From an uncultured beta proteobacterium (GTDB lineage: Bacteria > Pseudomonadota > Gammaproteobacteria > Burkholderiales > SG8-41): DNA of 54,967 bases. Under the pieces are notes generated by a model. That model worked only from the letters and a program-made list of their open reading frames with translations, was not told the DNA's origin and did no database searches. The stretch is from the NCBI GenBank assembly GCA_903933915.1, contig CAIZLW010000047.1:1-54967 (forward strand), written 5' to 3'. This document shows, one piece after another, positions 15,133-24,651 of the stretch. Positions within the stretch are counted from its first letter, which is position 1. Each line of letters opens with the position of its first letter. The position numbers and the translations under genes are program-made.

Positions 15133-16139
15133 CGCCGGCCCCGCCGCTGGTATTGGGTGACGGCTCGCTCGTGTTCCGCCAGCGTGCGCGAGAATTTGGA
15201 GGTGCCGTCGCCACGCGCGACAAAGTACAGCGCATCGCTGGGTGCGGGATTCAGCGTGGCGCGCAAGGCATCAAGTCCAGGCATGGCAATCGGTGTGGGC
15301 GGAAGTCCGGTACGGGTGTAGGTATTGTAGGGCGTATCCGTCAGCAGATCGCGTTTACGGATGTTGCCGTCGAAGGCGGCGCCCATGCCGTAGATCACCG
15401 TCGGATCGGTCTGCAGGCGCATGCCGATACGCAGCCGGTTGATGAACACTGCGGCAACCATTCCGCGTTCATTGGCAAGCCCGGTTTCCTTTTCAACAAT
15501 CGAGGCAAGGATCAGCGCTTCGGTGGGCGACTGCAACGGCAGATTGGGTGCGCGGCGCGCCCATTCCTGCTCCAGATGCTTGCGCATCAGCTTGTGCGCC
15601 CGGCGCAGGATCGAGAGGTCCGAAGCACCGTCGCTGAAGTGATAGGTATCAGGAAAGAACCAGCCCTCTGCAGCCGGTGCGCTGATGCCCAGTTTCTGCA
15701 GCACTTCCGGTTCGGACAGCGCGGCCAGCTCGCCGTTGATCTTCGGGTTCTCCCGAAGTGCCTTGCGCATCTGCTCGAAGGTCCAGCCCTCGACGAAGGT
15801 AATCGCGATCAGCGTCACATCGCCACGAGTCATCCGCTGTAGCAGATCCAGAGGGGTCATGGAGCCTGAAAATTCGTAGTTGCCCGCCTTGAGCCGTGCG
15901 GATTCGCCCAGCAGCCGCGCCAGCAGTTCAAAAGGCTCGGGGCGGCCGATGATGCCGACGGCCGCCAGTTGCGTCGCCGTTACCCTCAGGCTGCTGCCGG
16001 CGCGCAATTCGAAAGTCACCGGTGATTGCGGCAGGTGCAGATCGTCATAGGCGTAGTAATACACCGCAGCGCCGGCCAGCAGCGCACACAGCATGAGCAG
16101 CAACAGCAGTTGTTTAAGCAGACGCATCAGCCAGCGCAT
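15129..16139 (-). CDS. mltG: Endolytic murein transglycosylase (YceG family)
   Basis: This 336-residue inner-membrane protein has an N-terminal transmembrane helix (about 8-28) and a periplasmic YceG domain. The catalytic Glu217 lies in [12 protein letters not shown], equivalent to E. coli Glu218, followed by [19 protein letters not shown] and [18 protein letters not shown]. MltG cuts nascent glycan strands and so limits their length. The gene overlaps the pabC end by 26 bp and tmk by 4 bp, in the standard pabC-mltG-tmk order. Confidence 0.95.
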   Translation of the reverse strand: MRWLMRLLKQLLLLLMLCALLAGAAVYYYAYDDLHLPQSPVTFELRAGSSLRVTATQLAAVGIIGRPEPFELLARLLGESARLKAGNYEFSGSMTPLDLLQRMTRGDVTLIAITFVEGWTFEQMRKALRENPKINGELAALSEPEVLQKLGISAPAAEGWFFPDTYHFSDGASDLSILRRAHKLMRKHLEQEWARRAPNLPLQSPTEALILASIVEKETGLANERGMVAAVFINRLRIGMRLQTDPTVIYGMGAAFDGNIRKRDLLTDTPYNTYTRTGLPPTPIAMPGLDALRATLNPAPSDALYFVARGDGTSKFSRTLAEHERAVTQYQRRGRR

Positions 16140-16965
16140 GCAGCCATTTTCTCATGCGTATCGCGGTTTCAAATGAATCCCAGGTTCGGGAGCCGAGTCT
16201 GGCTACCGACCATATGCCGATCAGGCTGTTGACCAGCATGACTTCGTGTGCGGCCTCCAGACGCTCGCAACTGACCGGTTCAACACGGCAGGCCATGCCG
16301 TGTCCGGCCGCCAATTCGATGAGGGTATCCCGCGTCACGCCGGCAACTCCGCAGCGCGAAAGTTCGGGCGTGACCAGCAAGCCCTGCTCCATCAGAAAGA
16401 GATTGCAGCGGGTGCCTTCGATGAGCATGCCGTCGGCATCGCGGAGCAATCCTTCGGTGATCGCCGGGTCATGCCACTCGGCCCGCGCCAGCACGTTTTC
16501 CAGCCGATTGAGATGTTTGACGCCCGCCAGTGCGGGCTGCGCGGCAAGCCGTTGTGTGCAGTAGCGGACGTTCACGCCTTGCGTCGAATACGCTGCCGGA
16601 TAGTCCGGCAGCGGTGATGCCGCGACGATACGTCGCGGCACGACCCTGTGAGGTAGCGTATAGCCGCGACCGCCGCTGCCGCGGGTCACCGTGATTCTGA
16701 CGGCACAGTCGGCCATCCAGGTAGAGACTAGTTTCAAATCTTCACCAAGCAGTGACTCCGCCGGTGGTTCGATGGCCAGCGCGTGGCAGTCGGCAGCCAG
16801 TTTGGCGTAATGCCGCCCCCACAATGGGACAGCTCCTGAGCGCATCGCAAGCGTACGGAACACGCCATCGCCGTAGGCAAGACCGCGATCGTCAGCAGGA
16901 ATGGAATCGGCCGGCGATCCGTCAACAAGAGTCAGTGTCATGCCGGCAAAGGGTTCCGCAGGCAT
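16114..16965 (-). CDS. pabC: Aminodeoxychorismate lyase
   Basis: This 283-residue PLP fold-type IV enzyme converts 4-amino-4-deoxychorismate to 4-aminobenzoate and pyruvate for folate synthesis. The N-terminal RGLAYGDGVFRT segment and Lys150 in GVKHLNRLENVLAR (the PLP Schiff-base lysine) are present, as is the EGTRCNLFL motif typical of the family. It lies 30 bp after fabF and overlaps mltG. Confidence 0.93.
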   Translation of the reverse strand: MPAEPFAGMTLTLVDGSPADSIPADDRGLAYGDGVFRTLAMRSGAVPLWGRHYAKLAADCHALAIEPPAESLLGEDLKLVSTWMADCAVRITVTRGSGGRGYTLPHRVVPRRIVAASPLPDYPAAYSTQGVNVRYCTQRLAAQPALAGVKHLNRLENVLARAEWHDPAITEGLLRDADGMLIEGTRCNLFLMEQGLLVTPELSRCGVAGVTRDTLIELAAGHGMACRVEPVSCERLEAAHEVMLVNSLIGIWSVARLGSRTWDSFETAIRMRKWLHALADASA

Positions 16966-16995
16966 TTTGAATGCGGGAACCCGGAAGAGTGACGG

Positions 16996-18243
16996 TCAGA
17001 TTTTGCGAAACACCAGGCTGCCGTTGGTGCCGCCGAATCCGAAGGAGTTGGAGAGCGCGACATTGATTTTCATCTGGCGCGCGGTGTTGGGCACGTAATC
17101 CAGATCGCATTGCGGATCCTGGTTGACCAGATTGATGGTCGGCGGCGCGACCTGGTCGCGGATCGCCAGTATCGAGAACACGGCCTCAATACCACCGGCA
17201 GCGCCGAGCAGATGGCCGGTCATCGATTTGGTAGAACTCACCGCAAGTTTATGGGCTTGCGCACCAAAGCAGTTCTTGAGTGCCGTGGTTTCAGCGATAT
17301 CGCCCAGCGGGGTTGATGTGCCATGGGCGTTGACGTAATCAATCTGATCGTGGCTAATGCCGGCATTGCGCAAGGCGTTATTCATGCAGCGCACGGCGCC
17401 GGCGCCATCTTCGCAGGGGGCGGTAATGTGATGCGCATCGGCGCTCATGCCGTAACCGGCGAGTTCGCAGTAAATGCGCGCACCGCGGCGTTTGGCATGT
17501 TCGTATTCTTCAAGCACCAGAACGCCGGCGCCCTCGCCCATCACAAAACCGTCCCGATCCTTGTCCCAGGGGCGGCTGGCGGCAGCAGGGTCGTCATTGC
17601 GCGTAGACAATGCACGAGCCGCGCAGAATCCGCCGACACCCAGCGGCGAAACCGTGGCTTCGGCGCCGCCGGCAATCATGATGTCTGCATCACCATACTC
17701 GATCAGCCGGCCCGCCTCACCGATGCTGTGATTGGCCGTGGTGCATGCCGAAACCACGGAAATATTGGGTCCCTGCAAGCCAAACATGATCGACAACTGG
17801 CCGGAGATCATGTTGATGATCGAGCCGGGCACGAAAAACGGTGAAATCTTGCGCGGACCACCGGCGAGCACCGCGTTGTGGGTATCCTCAATCAGCGGCA
17901 GGCCGCCGATGCCGGATCCGATGCAGACGCCAATCATTTCCCGGTTGAGTTTGTCCAGGTCCAGTCCGGCATCCTTGATAGCATCAATGCCGGCGGCAAG
18001 GCCGTAGTGAATGAAGGTGTCGAAGCGACGCGCTTCCTTCACCGGCAAATAGTTGACGGCTTCGAAACCCTTGACCTCGCCGGCAATCTGCGAGGTATAG
18101 CCCGAAGCATCAAAACGGGTAATCTTGCCGATACCGGATTTGCCAGCAGTGATGTTCGACCAGGATTCAACCAAGCCGATGCCGACCGGGGAGATGATCC
18201 CCATTCCGGTCACGACGACTCTGCGAGTAGTGGAACGCGACAT
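16996..18243 (-). CDS. fabF: 3-oxoacyl-ACP synthase II
   Basis: This 415-residue condensing enzyme extends acyl-ACP with malonyl-ACP. The Cys-His-His triad is complete: Cys167 ([10 protein letters not shown]), His307 ([11 protein letters not shown]) and His344 ([14 protein letters not shown]). It lies 73 bp after acpP, and that gap contains two perfect hairpins. The second hairpin ends 11 bp before the ATG, and I see no good Shine-Dalgarno, so translation may depend on that structure or be lower than that of acpP. Confidence 0.96.
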   Translation of the reverse strand: MSRSTTRRVVVTGMGIISPVGIGLVESWSNITAGKSGIGKITRFDASGYTSQIAGEVKGFEAVNYLPVKEARRFDTFIHYGLAAGIDAIKDAGLDLDKLNREMIGVCIGSGIGGLPLIEDTHNAVLAGGPRKISPFFVPGSIINMISGQLSIMFGLQGPNISVVSACTTANHSIGEAGRLIEYGDADIMIAGGAEATVSPLGVGGFCAARALSTRNDDPAAASRPWDKDRDGFVMGEGAGVLVLEEYEHAKRRGARIYCELAGYGMSADAHHITAPCEDGAGAVRCMNNALRNAGISHDQIDYVNAHGTSTPLGDIAETTALKNCFGAQAHKLAVSSTKSMTGHLLGAAGGIEAVFSILAIRDQVAPPTINLVNQDPQCDLDYVPNTARQMKINVALSNSFGFGGTNGSLVFRKI

Positions 18244-18254
18244 GATTCAGGAAG

Positions 18255-18311
18255 CGGGACTCGCAGCGCGAGTCCCGTAATCAAGTTGAGTAAGGAAGGG
18301 AACCCCCTTCC
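18255..18311 (-). promoter_or_regulatory. Two tandem perfect hairpins between acpP and fabF
   Basis: In the 73-bp gap, GGAAGGG (18294-18300) pairs with CCCTTCC (18305-18311) over a 4-nt loop. CGGGACTCGC (18255-18264) pairs with GCGAGTCCCG (18268-18277) over a 3-nt loop. Neither is followed by a T run on the minus strand, so they look like processing, attenuation or 3'-protection elements rather than full terminators. Confidence 0.55.
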
Positions 18312-18316
18312 AAAAA

Positions 18317-18556
18317 TCAGGCTTTTTGGTTTGACTTGATGTAGTCAACAGCCTGCTGGACGGTGGTGATCTTTTCCGCTTCTTCGTCCGGGATTTCGGT
18401 CTCGAATTCCTCTTCCAGCGCCATCACCAGCTCGACGGTGTCCAGAGAATCCGCTCCCAGGTCATTGACGAAGGACGAATCGGTTTTGACATCCGCCTCG
18501 TTGACGCCAAGCTGCTCGGCAACAATTTTCTTTACGCGTTGCTCGATATTTTCCAT
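18317..18556 (-). CDS. acpP: Acyl carrier protein
   Basis: This 79-residue acidic four-helix protein carries the DSL phosphopantetheine site at Ser37 ([20 protein letters not shown]). It shuttles growing acyl chains to FabD/H/G/F and to PlsX. The ribosome site AAAGGGGA is strong. A putative terminator for fabG and an extended -10 promoter lie upstream, consistent with the separate, high expression known for acpP in other bacteria. Confidence 0.98.
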   Translation of the reverse strand: MENIEQRVKKIVAEQLGVNEADVKTDSSFVNDLGADSLDTVELVMALEEEFETEIPDEEAEKITTVQQAVDYIKSNQKA

Positions 18557-18641
18557 CTACAGTCCCCTTTCGCGTTGCTGGATGATTACGGGTCGATTCA
18601 TGATGCAGCGATATTTTTGTTGTATCGCCTTTGAGACCCAA

Positions 18642-18650
18642 ATTTTACCA
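18642..18650 (-). promoter_or_regulatory. Extended -10 promoter for acpP
   Basis: On the minus strand TGGTAAAAT combines a TG motif with a five-of-six match to TATAAT, about 85 nt before the acpP start. There is no recognisable -35 at 17 bp, as expected for extended -10 promoters. It follows directly on a fabG terminator. Confidence 0.45.
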
Positions 18651-18662
18651 CAAACCAGAATT

Positions 18663-18686
18663 AAAAAATCTTTCTAAAACAGAAAG
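18663..18686 (-). terminator. Intrinsic terminator after fabG
   Basis: On the minus strand CTTTCT (18681-18686) pairs with AGAAAG (18670-18675) over a GTTTT loop, followed by A and a run of six T (18663-18668). The stem is short and AT-rich, so termination is probably partial. Confidence 0.5.
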
Positions 18687-18732
18687 TTATGTGTATTGCC
18701 GAACTGCATAGTCATCAAATCCCGGGCGCATT

Positions 18733-19479
18733 CTAGCCCATGTGCATGCCGCCGTTGACATGCAATGTGCAGCCAGTGACGTAGGAAGCTGCATCGGAAG
18801 CCAGGTAAACCACGGCGCTGGCCACATCTTCAACCGCGCCGAGACGTCCCAGCGGGATCTGCCCAATCAGCGCGGTGCGTTGCGCTTCGGCCAGTACCCG
18901 GGTCATGTCGGTGTCGATGAAACCCGGCGCCACGCAGTTCACCGTGATGTTGCGACTGCCGACTTCACGAGCCAGGGCGCGGGAAAACCCCTCGACCCCG
19001 GCCTTGGCTGCGGCGTAGTTGGATTGCCCCGCATTACCCATCGCACCGACCACCGAGGTCACATTGATGATGCGGCCGACCCTGGCTTTCATCATCCCGC
19101 GCACCACGGCTTTCGACAGCCGGTAAACAGATTTGAGGTTGGTCGACATGATGCTGTCCCATTCCTCGTCTTTCATGCGCATCAGCAGGTTGTCGCGGGT
19201 GATGCCGGCGTTGTTGACGAGTATCGCCACCTCGCCCCACTGTTGCTGAATCGCAGACAATGCAGTTTCTATCTGGGCAGCATCGTTGACGTCCATGGCA
19301 TAACCAAGCCCCGTAATGCCAGCCGCGGCCAAATCCCTGGTAATCCCTTCAGCGCCTGCAGCAGTGGTTGCAGTGCCGGCTACAGTGGCGCCCGCAGCGC
19401 CCAAAGCCAGTGCAATACCTTTACCGATGCCGCGTGACGCGCCGGTGACCAAAGCCACCCTGCCTTTAAGGCTGCTCAT
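18733..19479 (-). CDS. fabG: 3-oxoacyl-ACP reductase
   Basis: This 248-residue short-chain dehydrogenase would reduce 3-oxoacyl-ACP with NADPH. It has TGASRGIGKGIA (cofactor loop), NNAGITRD, and the Ser-Tyr-Lys site (NVTSVVG, YAAAKAG). The C-terminal VTGCTLHVNGGMHMG matches the FabG family. It overlaps fabD by 4 bp, so translational coupling is likely. A second FabG-like gene is at 53883-54623. Confidence 0.95.
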   Translation of the reverse strand: MSSLKGRVALVTGASRGIGKGIALALGAAGATVAGTATTAAGAEGITRDLAAAGITGLGYAMDVNDAAQIETALSAIQQQWGEVAILVNNAGITRDNLLMRMKDEEWDSIMSTNLKSVYRLSKAVVRGMMKARVGRIINVTSVVGAMGNAGQSNYAAAKAGVEGFSRALAREVGSRNITVNCVAPGFIDTDMTRVLAEAQRTALIGQIPLGRLGAVEDVASAVVYLASDAASYVTGCTLHVNGGMHMG

Positions 19480-20405
19480 TTCAATGCCTCCATGGTTTGT
19501 GCCAGCGAAGCGGGATCAGTAACGGCAAAACCCTGCAAACCGGCTTCGATACGCTTGGTCATGCCGGCGAGCACCTTGCCCGGACCGCATTCGACGACAT
19601 GCGTCACGCCATGCGCGGCAAATGACCGGATGGTTTCCACCCAGCGCACGGGATTGCAGGCCTGCCGCGCCAGCGCATCCTTGATCTGTGCGGGATCGTT
19701 CACAATCGCGACATCCACGTTATTGACCACCGCAATTTTCGGCGCACGAAAATTCAGTTCCTGCATGCGTACTTGCAGACGCCCGGCTGCAGGCTTGAGC
19801 AGCGAAGAATGAAACGGCGCGCTCACCGGCAACATCACCGCGCGTTTGGCGCCGCGGGCTTTGGCCGCAGCGGCCGCACGTTCGACCGCACCTTTGTGTC
19901 CGGCAATCACCACCTGGCTTGGTGCATTGAAATTGACGGCCTCGACAACCTCGCCCTGAGCGGCTTCGGCGCAAGCGGCACGCACCGCATCATCATCCAG
20001 CCCCAGTATCGCGGCCATCGCACCGGAGCCCATGGGCACCGCTTCCTGCATCGCCTGCGCGCGAAAACGCACCAGCGGCAAGGCTTCGGCAAAAGTAATC
20101 ACGCCTGCGGCCACCAGCGCGGTGTATTCGCCCAGGCTGTGTCCGGCGACCAGCGTCGGTGCCGGCGCACCGGCCTGTTGCCAGGCGCGATGTATGGCAC
20201 AAGCGGCAGTCAGCATCACCGGCTGCGTGTTAACCGTTGCGTTGAGATCCTCGGCCGGACCCTCGGCAACCAGTTTCCACAAATCCTGACCCAGCGTCGA
20301 TGAGGCTTCCTCGAACGTCTCACGCACGACGGGCGTGTCGGTGAAACCCTGCATCATGCCCACCGCCTGTGAACCCTGTCCCGGAAAAACCAATGCCAGT
20401 TTCAT
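19476..20405 (-). CDS. fabD: Malonyl-CoA:ACP transacylase
   Basis: This 309-residue enzyme loads malonyl groups onto AcpP. The FPGQGSQAVGM N terminus, nucleophile Ser90 in GHSLGEYTALVAAG, the conserved His in APFHSSLL and the C-terminal VVECGPGKVLAGM are all present. It lies 12 bp after fabH. Confidence 0.96.
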   Translation of the reverse strand: MKLALVFPGQGSQAVGMMQGFTDTPVVRETFEEASSTLGQDLWKLVAEGPAEDLNATVNTQPVMLTAACAIHRAWQQAGAPAPTLVAGHSLGEYTALVAAGVITFAEALPLVRFRAQAMQEAVPMGSGAMAAILGLDDDAVRAACAEAAQGEVVEAVNFNAPSQVVIAGHKGAVERAAAAAKARGAKRAVMLPVSAPFHSSLLKPAAGRLQVRMQELNFRAPKIAVVNNVDVAIVNDPAQIKDALARQACNPVRWVETIRSFAAHGVTHVVECGPGKVLAGMTKRIEAGLQGFAVTDPASLAQTMEALK

Positions 20406-20417
20406 TTATTCAGATCC

Positions 20418-21383
20418 TCACCACTGCAAAAGTACGGCGCCCCAGGTGAATCCGCCGCCGACGCCCTCCAGCATCACCCGATGACCCTCGCGGATGCGGC
20501 CATCACGCACCGCCTCGTCCAGAGCCAGCGGCACCGATGCCGCCGAGGTATTGGCGTGGCGATCCACCGTGGTGATCACCCGCTCCATGGTCATGCCGAG
20601 TTTTTTTGCCGTCGCCTGGATAATCCGGATGTTGGCCTGATGCGGGATCAACCAGTCGATATCGGTTTTCTGCAGCCCGGCGGCCTCCAGCGTTTCGAGA
20701 GCCACTTCCTCCAGCACTTTTACCGCAAACTTGAACACCGCGCCGCCATCCATCTGCAGCAAAGGACGGCCGCTCACCGCGCCGCCGCAAACCTGACCCG
20801 GCACTGAAAGAATGTCGGCATGACTGCCATCCGCATGCAACCGCGAAGCCAGTATGCCCGGGGTGTCGCTGCGTTTGAGAACCACCGCGCCGGCGCCATC
20901 ACCGAACAGCACGCAGGTGCCACGATCCGACCAGTCGAGGATTCTCGAATAGACTTCGGCGCCGACCACGAGGATATGTTCGTATTGGCCTGATTTGATG
21001 TACAGGTCAGCCGTGTTCAGCGCGTAGACAAAACCGCTGCATACCGCCTGCACGTCAAATGCCGGCATGTTTTTGACGCCGAGTTTCGACTGCAGGATGC
21101 ACGCCGTGCTCGGAAACACCATGTCCGGGGTTGTCGTGGCAACGATGATCAGATCCAGCTGGTCAGCAGCGATGCCGGCCATCTCCAGCGCGCGCCGTGA
21201 AGCCTGCAGCGCCAGATCACTGGCCTTCTCGTTGTCAGCGGCGATATGCCGCTCACGGATGCCCGTCCGCTGCAGTATCCACTCGTCGGAAGTGTCGACG
21301 GTGCCGGCGAGATCGGCGTTGGTCAGTACTTTGGCCGGGAGGTAACTGCCCGTACCGATGATGCGCGAGTAAATTCCGCTCAT
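20418..21383 (-). CDS. fabH: 3-oxoacyl-ACP synthase III
   Basis: This 321-residue enzyme condenses acetyl-CoA with malonyl-ACP to start fatty-acid synthesis. The Cys115-His248-Asn278 triad is complete ([40 protein letters not shown]). The start overlaps the plsX stop by 4 bp. Confidence 0.96.
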   Translation of the reverse strand: MSGIYSRIIGTGSYLPAKVLTNADLAGTVDTSDEWILQRTGIRERHIAADNEKASDLALQASRRALEMAGIAADQLDLIIVATTTPDMVFPSTACILQSKLGVKNMPAFDVQAVCSGFVYALNTADLYIKSGQYEHILVVGAEVYSRILDWSDRGTCVLFGDGAGAVVLKRSDTPGILASRLHADGSHADILSVPGQVCGGAVSGRPLLQMDGGAVFKFAVKVLEEVALETLEAAGLQKTDIDWLIPHQANIRIIQATAKKLGMTMERVITTVDRHANTSAASVPLALDEAVRDGRIREGHRVMLEGVGGGFTWGAVLLQW

Positions 21384-22402
21384 ACCGTTGCGACTTTCGT
21401 TTCCTGCGCCGCCATGCGCTCGGTAATGTGTGCAAGCACGCCGGTGCGGACTTCGCTGATGGCGTGCTCAATAGCGAATCCGTATCCAAAAATATCGGCC
21501 GAACCGTGGCTCTTGATGACCACGCCGCGCAAGCCCAGCAGGCTCGCACCGTTATAGCGCCGATGGTCCACACGCTTCTTGAACGCATTGAGAACAGGCA
21601 TGGCAATCAGGCCGGCGAGTTTGGTCAGCCAGTTGCGGCCAAATTCCTCGCGCAGATAAGTGCGCAGCATTTGTGCCAGGCCTTCGGAGGTTTTCAGCGC
21701 GACGTTGCCGACAAAACCATCGCAGACCACCACATCCGTGGTGCCTTTGTAAATGTCGTCGCCTTCGACATTGCCGTAAAAGTTGAGGCCGCTTTCGCGC
21801 AGCAGCACCGCGGCGTTTTTGACAACCTCGTTACCCTTGATGTCTTCTTCGCCGATGTTGAGCAAGCCGATCGTGGGGCGCGGCTTGTGCTCGACTGAAG
21901 ACACCAACTCGGCCCCCATCACCGCGAACTGCAGAAGGTGTTCTGCGGTGCAGTCTACGTTTGCGCCAAGATCAAGGATATGGGTATGACCTTTGGCGGT
22001 GGGCAGGATTGATGCAATCGCCGGACGGTCGATGCCGGGCAGCGTTTTCAGCACAAAACGGGAGATCGCCATCAGCGCGCCGGTGTTGCCGGCGCTGACG
22101 CAGGCCTGAGCCTCGCCGCTTTTGACGAGGTCGATGGCCACGCGCATCGAAGAGTTTTTTTTGCCGCGCAAAGCGTTGGCCGGCGGCTCATCCATGGTCA
22201 CGACTTCGGAGGCATGTCTGACGATAAAGCGATCACCCGCAGCAACGCCGGCACCGGTGAGTTCCGCGCGGATGGCATCTTCCAGTCCCACCAGAATGAA
22301 CCGGCACTGCGGATCCATTCGCGACCGCTCAATCGCAGCGGGCACGGTGACGCGCACGCCATGATCACCGCCCATGCAATCGATGGCTACGGTCACATCC
22401 AT
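21380..22402 (-). CDS. plsX: Phosphate acyltransferase
   Basis: This 340-residue enzyme makes acyl-phosphate from acyl-ACP for phospholipid synthesis. It begins (M)[14 protein letters not shown], the family N terminus. I place the start at ATG 22402, preceded by GGAGG; the reading frame stays open to 22591, but that extension lies across rpmF in another frame and has no family similarity. It is 67 bp after rpmF. Confidence 0.95.
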   Translation of the reverse strand: MDVTVAIDCMGGDHGVRVTVPAAIERSRMDPQCRFILVGLEDAIRAELTGAGVAAGDRFIVRHASEVVTMDEPPANALRGKKNSSMRVAIDLVKSGEAQACVSAGNTGALMAISRFVLKTLPGIDRPAIASILPTAKGHTHILDLGANVDCTAEHLLQFAVMGAELVSSVEHKPRPTIGLLNIGEEDIKGNEVVKNAAVLLRESGLNFYGNVEGDDIYKGTTDVVVCDGFVGNVALKTSEGLAQMLRTYLREEFGRNWLTKLAGLIAMPVLNAFKKRVDHRRYNGASLLGLRGVVIKSHGSADIFGYGFAIEHAISEVRTGVLAHITERMAAQETKVATV

Positions 22403-22469
22403 CAGTATCCTCCGCCTCGGGTCCCGGTTTGTTGTGCTTCCGGCCGGGGGTCCCGCAAATGCCCGTGAA

Positions 22470-22649
22470 TTACTCGCCCTTGGCCTTGATGACCTTCTTG
22501 CCGCGGTAGTAGCCGTTCGGGCTGATGTGATGGCGCAGGTGCGCTTCGCCGGAACCCGGCTCGACAGCCAGTGCAGGCTTGTCAAGACCATCGTGCGAGC
22601 GGTGCATGCCGCGCTTGGAGGGGGACTTCTTGTTTTGTTGAACAGCCAT
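22470..22649 (-). CDS. rpmF: 50S ribosomal protein L32
   Basis: This 59-residue basic protein begins [18 protein letters not shown] and ends [14 protein letters not shown], the usual betaproteobacterial L32. An AGGAGAACGA site precedes the ATG. The yceD-rpmF-plsX order is conserved across proteobacteria and couples ribosome and lipid synthesis. Confidence 0.97.
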   Translation of the reverse strand: MAVQQNKKSPSKRGMHRSHDGLDKPALAVEPGSGEAHLRHHISPNGYYRGKKVIKAKGE

Positions 22650-22663
22650 TTCGTTCTCCTAAA

Positions 22664-23191
22664 TTAACGTTTATTCGTCTGTCCGGGTTCCAGCAGGGCT
22701 GCAAGCCTCGCAAACGGCGAATCTGCCGCTTTTTTACCGAATGCTTCCTGAGTCTCGCTGCTGCATTGTCCCTGGGCATGCCTGACCGAAAGCGGCAGGC
22801 CCAGCAATATTTCGTCTTCCACCAACGCCTGCAAATTCAGTTCCTGCCCGGCTTCAATCCACTCCGGTGATTCCGGGTCTTCATCATCCTGCGGCGCCGC
22901 GCCAGGCTGGGCCATCAACACCCGAGTTCGCAGAGCCAGCGCATAATCCAGCGGTTTCGCGCAACGGGCACAGAGCAACTTGACCCCGCCATTTACTTCC
23001 AGCGCCAGATGAGGGCGGTCAAGCGGATCAATCCCGCCGCGAACGCTGTATCTCACTTCACCTGCGTCGCCTGCCAGCTGATCGTGCAACCGGGGCATCG
23101 CCGAAACAGACAATTGCCCGTGGTGCTGACCTGCCGCACGGGCGAACCCGAAAGGATCATCGAGAAGGTGAGGTACGGCCAGTCCGGACAT
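22664..23191 (-). CDS. yceD: YceD/DUF177 family protein (23S rRNA accumulation)
   Basis: This 175-residue protein has the LLCARCAKPLD motif and a later Cys, a conserved acidic stretch EDPESPEWIEAGQELNLQALVEDEILLGLPL, and the family position before rpmF. E. coli YceD is linked to 23S rRNA accumulation; the mechanism is unsettled. The ATG at 23191 lies only about 3 nt downstream of the expected transcription start of an almost perfect promoter (23201-23229), so the message may be leaderless. No other in-frame ATG would preserve the domain. Confidence 0.88.
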   Translation of the reverse strand: MSGLAVPHLLDDPFGFARAAGQHHGQLSVSAMPRLHDQLAGDAGEVRYSVRGGIDPLDRPHLALEVNGGVKLLCARCAKPLDYALALRTRVLMAQPGAAPQDDEDPESPEWIEAGQELNLQALVEDEILLGLPLSVRHAQGQCSSETQEAFGKKAADSPFARLAALLEPGQTNKR

Positions 23192-23200
23192 AAGCGCGGC

Positions 23201-23229
23201 ATGATAATATTTTCAGCCCCTCCTGTCAA
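23201..23229 (-). promoter_or_regulatory. Near-consensus sigma70 promoter for yceD-rpmF-plsX-fab
   Basis: On the minus strand TTGACA (23224-23229), a 17-bp spacer and TATCAT (23201-23206) form one of the best promoters in the window. The expected start is at about 23193-23194, two to four bases before the yceD ATG. Confidence 0.75.
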
Positions 23230-23341
23230 AAATAATGATGCCAAATTCCCTGATTAGCCAAGCACTTAGCGTAGCCTGCGGACTGTTGCCAATGAGTACG
23301 TCAGAGTTATCACCCGCAGTTTCAGACACTTACAGCGCCCA

Positions 23342-23932
23342 ATGACAGTCCTGACCCGGGAAATCGTTCTCGCCTCCTCCTCCAGTTACCGCAAAGCCCT
23401 GATCGCCCGGCTCGGCCTGGACTGCGGGGCCATTGCTCCGCATATCGACGAAACGGCGCTGCCAGGCGAGGGCCCGGTGACGACGGCATCCCGACTTGCC
23501 CAGGCCAAAGCGCGCAAAGTTGCGACGGAAAAAACCACTGCACTGATCATCGGTTCCGACCAGATTGCCCTGATCGATAACGCGGTTCTGGGCAAGCCCG
23601 GTTTCCATGACGCGGCGTTCAGGCAACTGCGGGCAATGAGTGGGAAAACCACGGTGTTTCATACGGCCATCTGCCTGTACGATGCGGCCAGCGAAGAAAT
23701 GCAATGCGCGAATGTACCCACGACCGTACGGATGAGAGAACTGTCCGATGACACCATCGAGCGTTACCTGCGGCAGGATCAGCCTTATGACTGCGCCGGC
23801 AGCGCCAAAATCGAGGCGCTGGGCATCGCGTTGGTCGAAAAAGTCGAAAGCGATGACCCGACCGCATTGATCGGCCTGCCGCTGATCACTTTGGTCACGA
23901 TGCTGAAACGCGCTGGCGTCGCTGTGCCATGA
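23342..23932 (+). CDS. Maf family nucleotide pyrophosphatase (YceF type)
   Basis: This 196-residue Maf/HAM1-fold protein hydrolyses non-canonical or modified NTPs. It has ASSSSYRKALIARLGL at the N terminus, DETALPGE, and GSDQIALIDNAVLGKP, the Asp-containing catalytic segment. The subgroup resembles E. coli YceF (7-methyl-GTP) rather than YhdE, on the basis of the SSYR and DQ motifs; this is an inference. It is divergent from yceD and overlaps the next gene by 4 bp. Confidence 0.9.
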   Translation: MTVLTREIVLASSSSYRKALIARLGLDCGAIAPHIDETALPGEGPVTTASRLAQAKARKVATEKTTALIIGSDQIALIDNAVLGKPGFHDAAFRQLRAMSGKTTVFHTAICLYDAASEEMQCANVPTTVRMRELSDDTIERYLRQDQPYDCAGSAKIEALGIALVEKVESDDPTALIGLPLITLVTMLKRAGVAVP

Positions 23933-24642
23933 GCAAATTTGGCCATCTGTTTCTGCTGCCCAGCGATCTGGGAGAATCTTCGACATCGGTGATTCCCGGG
24001 TCATCCGTAGTCGTAGCCCATCGCCTGACCCATTACATCGCAGAAAATCCGAAATCGACGCGTGCGTTCCTGAAACGCATCGCGTATCCGCAGGCCCTGA
24101 GCACGGTCACCATCACCACATTGGACAAGGACACGCCGGCGGCAGCCATTGCCGGACTGCTCCAGCCCTTATTGAATGGAACCGATGCCGCATTAGTATC
24201 GGAAGCGGGTTGCCCGGCGGTCGCCGATCCCGGTGCACTGCTGGTGCGTGCCGCGCACGAAGCCGGCATTCCAGTGGTACCGCTGGTAGGGCCGTCGGCG
24301 ATCCTGCTGGCGTTGATGGCTTCAGGGTTGAACGGTCAGCGTTTCGCGTTTCACGGCTACCTGCCGGTCGATGCTGCAGCCCGAGCCACCAGGATCCGCG
24401 ATCTGGAGCATAGGTCCAGGCGCGAAGACGCCACACAGATATTCATCGAGACGCCCTACCGCAATGACGCAATGCTGCAAGCCGTGCTGGAACACGGTGC
24501 TGACAATACCTTGCTGTGCGTCGCCGCCGACCTGACTCAACCCGGCGAGAGTATTGCCACGCGAACAATCGCCGCGTGGCGCAAAAAACCGCCGGCCCTG
24601 AACAAGCGGCCGGCGGTGTTTCTGCTGTACTGCAGACACTGA
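23929..24642 (+). CDS. SAM-dependent methyltransferase of the RsmI/tetrapyrrole methylase fold
   Basis: This 237-residue protein has the tetrapyrrole-methylase fold, with LVSEAGCPAVADPGALLVRAAHEAGIPVVPLVGPSAILLALMASGLNGQRFAFHGYLP closely resembling RsmI, which 2'-O-methylates C1402 of 16S rRNA. The N terminus differs from RsmI (MSKFGHLFLLPSDLGES), and this shorter paralog recurs next to maf in betaproteobacteria; its substrate is not established. ATGA overlap with maf implies coupled translation. Confidence 0.85.
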   Translation: MSKFGHLFLLPSDLGESSTSVIPGSSVVVAHRLTHYIAENPKSTRAFLKRIAYPQALSTVTITTLDKDTPAAAIAGLLQPLLNGTDAALVSEAGCPAVADPGALLVRAAHEAGIPVVPLVGPSAILLALMASGLNGQRFAFHGYLPVDAAARATRIRDLEHRSRREDATQIFIETPYRNDAMLQAVLEHGADNTLLCVAADLTQPGESIATRTIAAWRKKPPALNKRPAVFLLYCRH

Positions 24643-24651
24643 TTTCGCTGA

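Noticed and set aside
22403-22591. 63-codon N-terminal extension of PlsX
   Set aside because: It overlaps rpmF in another frame, is Arg/Ser/Thr-rich with no family similarity, and the internal ATG has GGAGG before it.
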